Shown here: one piece after another, positions 61,452 to 64,000 of the stretch | How positions within the stretch are numbered: position 1 is the stretch's first letter | Layout of the letters: every line of letters begins with the position of its first letter | Made by a program: the position numbers and the translations under genes | Notes under the pieces: generated by a model | What the model was told of the DNA's origin: nothing | What the model saw: the letters and a program-made list of their open reading frames with translations, nothing else | Database searches by the model: none | Assembly (NCBI RefSeq): GCF_003668555.1 | Contig: NZ_RCWN01000001.1 | Coordinates: 930,001 to 994,000, forward strand | From: Notoacmeibacter ruber | GTDB taxonomy: Bacteria > Pseudomonadota > Alphaproteobacteria > Rhizobiales > Rhizobiaceae | DNA length: 64,000 nucleotides | Direction: 5' to 3'

Positions 61452-61709
61452 TCAATGATGCCGAAGCGAGGGATCGAATTCGCCGGCGGTCAACCGGTCC
61501 TGCATCCGGCTCAACATGTCCGCCGCGGCCTGCTCTCCCGCTTCGCTCTGCAGTGCGGAAAGTGCCGTTGCAATTGCGGTTTCGGCCAGAATTTCGACGT
61601 CGATACCGGCGATCCGTCCTTCAGCCCAGGCTTCGTCGTGCGATTCACTGGCGCAGAGGCGCATCTCTTCAAGAATGCGGCTTTCGATGTCGCTCGTCGT
61701 ATCCTGCAT
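61452..61709 (-). CDS. Small hypothetical helical protein
   Basis: An 85-residue acidic, probably all-alpha protein (IESRILEEMRLCASESH, LAETAIATALSALQSEAGEQ in outline). The start ATG has GGAACGG upstream. Lacks membrane helices or known motifs. Lies upstream of the secreted protein gene on the same strand, gap about 60 bases. Likely real, function unknown. Confidence 0.6.
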   Translation of the reverse strand: MQDTTSDIESRILEEMRLCASESHDEAWAEGRIAGIDVEILAETAIATALSALQSEAGEQAAADMLSRMQDRLTAGEFDPSLRHH

Positions 61710-61856
61710 GAAACCGTTCCGCTTTCTTCGTTCATTAAACGAGTCTTAATCGGTGTAGCACAGCGACGCAGCGACGCACCATCCATGCGCTGAATTGGTT
61801 AACCGGAAAGAATTCTGTCGGGAGAGAGCGCTAAACTCTGTCCCGAAGCGGTTCGC

Positions 61857-62291
61857 TCAATTGCCGAAACGGTCCACGAGACTTTTGGAAAGCAGGCTGC
61901 CCTCGATGCGAAAACGCTCCGCCGCGCTGACCGAAGCGGGGGTGCAGGTGCGATGGTAGCTCGCATAGCGCCGGTAGCCACGATTATAGGCGGCCGTGAG
62001 CCGCCGCTCGATCGCTTCGTTGCCGCCGCTATTGGCGATGATGGTTCCGACTGCCTGACGCCAGTTGTCATCGGCTTCGCCGCAAAGTGTGCGCAGATAC
62101 TGCATGGAGCCCGATATCTCGGCCAGCCGAAGGAGGTCCGGCAGATAGGTCGATTCGGCGCTCTCCACCGTCACGGCTGGCTGGGATGCGGTGTCCTCGG
62201 CATCGGCTTCGGTTTCGTCCTGGCCGGCAGCCGGTGCCGCCAGAACGATGGCAGCCAAAAAACCTGCAAGAAGGGTGGAGCGTCTGATCAT
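61857..62291 (-). CDS. TIGR02301-family secreted protein
   Basis: About 144 residues. Signal peptide MIRRSTLLAGFLAAIVLAAPAAG, in outline with cleavage near PAAG. The mature part has LLRLAEISGSMQYLRTLCG, NRGYRRYASYHRTC, and AAERFRIEGSLLSKSLVDRFGN (outline), which are the features of TIGR02301. Two cysteines may form a disulfide. Function unknown. It follows the Nudix gene by 32 bases. I use ATG 62291, at the signal peptide. Confidence 0.85.
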   Translation of the reverse strand: MIRRSTLLAGFLAAIVLAAPAAGQDETEADAEDTASQPAVTVESAESTYLPDLLRLAEISGSMQYLRTLCGEADDNWRQAVGTIIANSGGNEAIERRLTAAYNRGYRRYASYHRTCTPASVSAAERFRIEGSLLSKSLVDRFGN

Positions 62292-62323
62292 GACTTTTTC
62301 TCTGAAGGCAAAGCGCGGCACAT

Positions 62324-62743
62324 TCAAGACGGTCGCTCGACCCGGTGCGCCTTTTCTGTCGCGAAGCTCTGCGCCAGGCGAAGCGTGTCCTCGGTAATCT
62401 CCTTTCGCTGACGTTGCATGGCCTCCAAATCCAGCCAATAGAGGGATGCCGCGTCGTCGCCCGCCACGGCATCGCCTTCTGCGGTCGCGCTGAAGACATG
62501 TAGGCGATAGCGGCCCTTTTCGGTCTCGATGTCGAACGTATCGGCTGCCTCCAGTGCGTTGGTCGACAGGCCTGTCTCTTCCTCAACTTCGCGACGGGCG
62601 GCATCGTGCAGGCTCTCTCCTTTTCGTACACGGCCGCCCGGAAAAGCCAGCATGTACTGAAAGGGCGGGTGCGCGCGGCGGACGAGCAGAAAGCACTCCT
62701 CGCGTCGGATGATAACGGATACGCCTTCAATCGTGTCGTCCAT
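62324..62743 (-). CDS. Nudix hydrolase
   Basis: About 139 residues. The Nudix box is G-x5-E-x7-REVEEETGL: GGRVRKGESLHDAARREVEEETGL, here named as positions 40-63 in outline, and complete. It hydrolyses nucleoside diphosphates linked to another group; the exact substrate is unknown. The ATG at 62743 is divergent from the SRAP gene by 49 bases. The longer upstream frame is a shadow of the SRAP gene. Confidence 0.88.
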   Translation of the reverse strand: MDDTIEGVSVIIRREECFLLVRRAHPPFQYMLAFPGGRVRKGESLHDAARREVEEETGLSTNALEAADTFDIETEKGRYRLHVFSATAEGDAVAGDDAASLYWLDLEAMQRQRKEITEDTLRLAQSFATEKAHRVERPS

Positions 62744-62792
62744 GGCCAGACTCCGCTTGACGCCGCATGGTTGGGCGGGAAAGTTGCGCCGC

Positions 62793-63536
62793 ATGTGCGG
62801 ACGCTTTTCCCTTACCACCTCGTCGCAGAGGATCGAGGACCATTTCGACCTCGACACGCTGGAGGCGTTTCCGCCTCGATACAATATTGCTCCGACCCAG
62901 CCCATTCTCGTCGTCATGGCGGGTGACGGATACGCGTCCGAATCGGTCAGGCCGGTGCGGGAGGGTCGACTGGTCCGCTGGGGACTGATCCCATCCTGGG
63001 CCAAGGACCTCGCCGACCTGTCGCTCATGTTCAATGCACGCAGCGAAACGGCTGCCGAAAAGCCCGCCTTTCGTGGACCGATGCGGCATGGGCGGGTGCT
63101 CGTACCCGCTAGCGGTTTTTATGAATGGCGGCGCAGCGGCGGAAAGCCGCAGCCCTTCTGGATCTACCCAGCCGCCGGCGAAGTCGTCGCATTCGCCGGC
63201 ATCTACAGCGCCTTCATGGCACCGGATGGTTCCGAGATCGAGACGGCAGCCATTCTGACGACGGCATCCAACGAATCGCTCAATCCCATTCACGACCGGA
63301 TGCCTGTCACCATCTCGCCGCCGGATTTCGAACGCTGGCTTGATTGCCGCGACGGCGAGCCGCGTCATATCGCGGATCTGCTCCGACCGGCGCCGGAGGA
63401 TTTCTGGCGTGCCGTGCCCGTTTCCGATCGCGTCAACAAGACCGCCAATATGGGACCGGAACTGCAGCATGCCGTGCCGGACGACCAGGCTCCAAGGCGC
63501 GATGCGCCATCACAGATCGATCTTTTCGGAGAGTAA
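62793..63536 (+). CDS. yedK: SRAP-family (YedK/HMCES) abasic-site protein
   Basis: A 247-residue SOS-response-associated peptidase family protein. Catalytic Cys2 is in the start MCGRFSL; the Asn in FNARSET, Glu in YEWRR, and His in IHDRMP match the active site that forms a DNA-protein link with abasic sites in single-stranded DNA. The start at 62793 places Cys at position 2, as required after Met removal. The stop overlaps the next start as TAATG. Confidence 0.93.
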   Translation: MCGRFSLTTSSQRIEDHFDLDTLEAFPPRYNIAPTQPILVVMAGDGYASESVRPVREGRLVRWGLIPSWAKDLADLSLMFNARSETAAEKPAFRGPMRHGRVLVPASGFYEWRRSGGKPQPFWIYPAAGEVVAFAGIYSAFMAPDGSEIETAAILTTASNESLNPIHDRMPVTISPPDFERWLDCRDGEPRHIADLLRPAPEDFWRAVPVSDRVNKTANMGPELQHAVPDDQAPRRDAPSQIDLFGE

Positions 63537-64000
63537 TGCCCGTGGACCAAACCGTGTCTCTTGCCGGACCGTTCGGTACCGGCTTCGTCCTGGGCGCCAC
63601 GCTGATCATCGCCATCGGCGCGCAGAATGCCTTCATTCTGCGGCAGGGACTTATGCGCCGGCATGTCTTCATCCTCTGCCTCGTCTGCTCTCTATCGGAT
63701 GCGTTGCTGATCGCAGCCGGCGTGGCCGGGCTCGGAACACTCATCGCTGAATCGCCTGCTCTCATTTACTGGGTGACGCTCGGCGGCGCGATTTTTCTTT
63801 TCTGCTACGCGCTGATCGCTTTTCGGCGTGCCTTGCGACCGAGCGCCATGGCGGAATCCTCTGCGGGCAGGGATAAGTCGGGCGGTCTGGCGGCCGCGAT
63901 GGCCGCTTGCCTCGCCTTCACCTTCCTCAACCCTCATGTCTATCTGGATACGGTGCTTCTGCTCGGCTCGCTGTCGGCCCGCTATGACGGGGCGGGACGG
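63536..64000 (+). CDS. LysE/ArgO-family amino-acid exporter (5' part)
   Basis: The first 155 codons of a membrane protein cut by the window edge. GTGFVLGATLIIAIGAQNAFILRQGLMRRHVF (in outline, key motif GAQNAFILRQG) is the LysE signature, and FTFLNPHVYLDTVLLLG the second. Two hydrophobic helices precede a loop of charged residues. It exports basic amino acids in characterised members. Its ATG overlaps the SRAP stop (TAATG). It does not appear among complete frames because it runs off the window. Confidence 0.9.
   Translation, partial: MPVDQTVSLAGPFGTGFVLGATLIIAIGAQNAFILRQGLMRRHVFILCLVCSLSDALLIAAGVAGLGTLIAESPALIYWVTLGGAIFLFCYALIAFRRALRPSAMAESSAGRDKSGGLAAAMAACLAFTFLNPHVYLDTVLLLGSLSARYDGAGR

Noticed and set aside
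1..64000. CRISPR arrays, insertion sequences, prophage or toxin-antitoxin modules
   Set aside because: No regularly spaced repeats, transposase or integrase motifs, or paired small toxin/antitoxin genes were recognised; the NYN protein stands alone without an antitoxin.

Overview
This window looks like a stretch of a high-GC alphaproteobacterial chromosome, most likely from the order Hyphomicrobiales (Rhizobiales). The clues are the aapQMP amino-acid permease, the frcBCA fructose transporter, an LpsL/RkpK uronic-acid pair, a SigF-NrsF sigma/anti-sigma pair, soxBDAG, and the block rpoZ-rsh-pyrE-acpS-lepB-rnc-era-recO. The mixture recalls Aurantimonadaceae-like genomes, but that placement is an inference. 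I see no CRISPR array, insertion sequence, prophage or rRNA. The only RNA gene found is a tRNA-Ser(GCU). Both edges cut genes: aapQ on the left and a LysE-type exporter on the right.

Layout. 0-2.9 kb: general amino-acid ABC transporter (aapQ partial, aapM, aapP) ending in a good terminator. 2.9-4.3 kb: fumarylpyruvate hydrolase and maleylpyruvate/maleylacetoacetate isomerase, the end of a gentisate-type aromatic pathway. 4.3-5.6 kb: sigF-nrsF with a candidate autoregulatory promoter. 5.7-9.3 kb: ferredoxin-type reductase, folD, glycerate kinase. 9.4-19.2 kb: polysaccharide genes. These are a GDP-mannose pyrophosphorylase fused to an AGE-type isomerase, a Wzy/ligase-like membrane protein, UDP-glucuronate 4-epimerase, UDP-glucose dehydrogenase, a chain-length protein whose kinase P-loop has lost its lysine, a tiny acidic-tailed membrane peptide, and kpsF. 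19.2-25.8 kb: soxBDAG-sdaA, converting sarcosine to glycine and C1 units and then serine to pyruvate. 26.3-28.2 kb: a PAS-GGDEF-EAL protein. 28.5-31.5 kb: a TRAP transporter. 31.5-32.7 kb: gene-poor, with a small sunset-domain protein and tRNA-Ser.

32.7-38.2 kb: a fructose locus with a PfkB kinase, a ROK regulator and, divergently, frcBCA; an AT-rich candidate operator lies between regulator and transporter. 38.3-42.8 kb: galU, a Crp/Fnr regulator, a single-domain response regulator with a possible general-stress promoter, and a coupled pair made of a small membrane protein and a membrane-anchored acidic protein with a helix-hairpin-helix domain. 42.8-46 kb: an alpha/beta hydrolase and a soluble lytic transglycosylase. 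46-56.6 kb: core genes (dapA, smpB, NYN nuclease, rpoZ, rsh, pyrE, DUF2062, acpS, lepB, rnc, era, recO, thioesterase). 56.6-64 kb: MFS transporter, MscS channel, an operon of a secreted hypothetical protein, ygfZ and an HD hydrolase, a Nudix/TIGR02301 pair, an SRAP protein and the LysE-type exporter.

No unmistakable new defence or mobile system is present. The best leads are the GMP-AGE fusion, the lysine-less P-loop in the chain-length protein with its coupled micro-protein, and the membrane-anchored helix-hairpin-helix pair at 40.7-42.8 kb.
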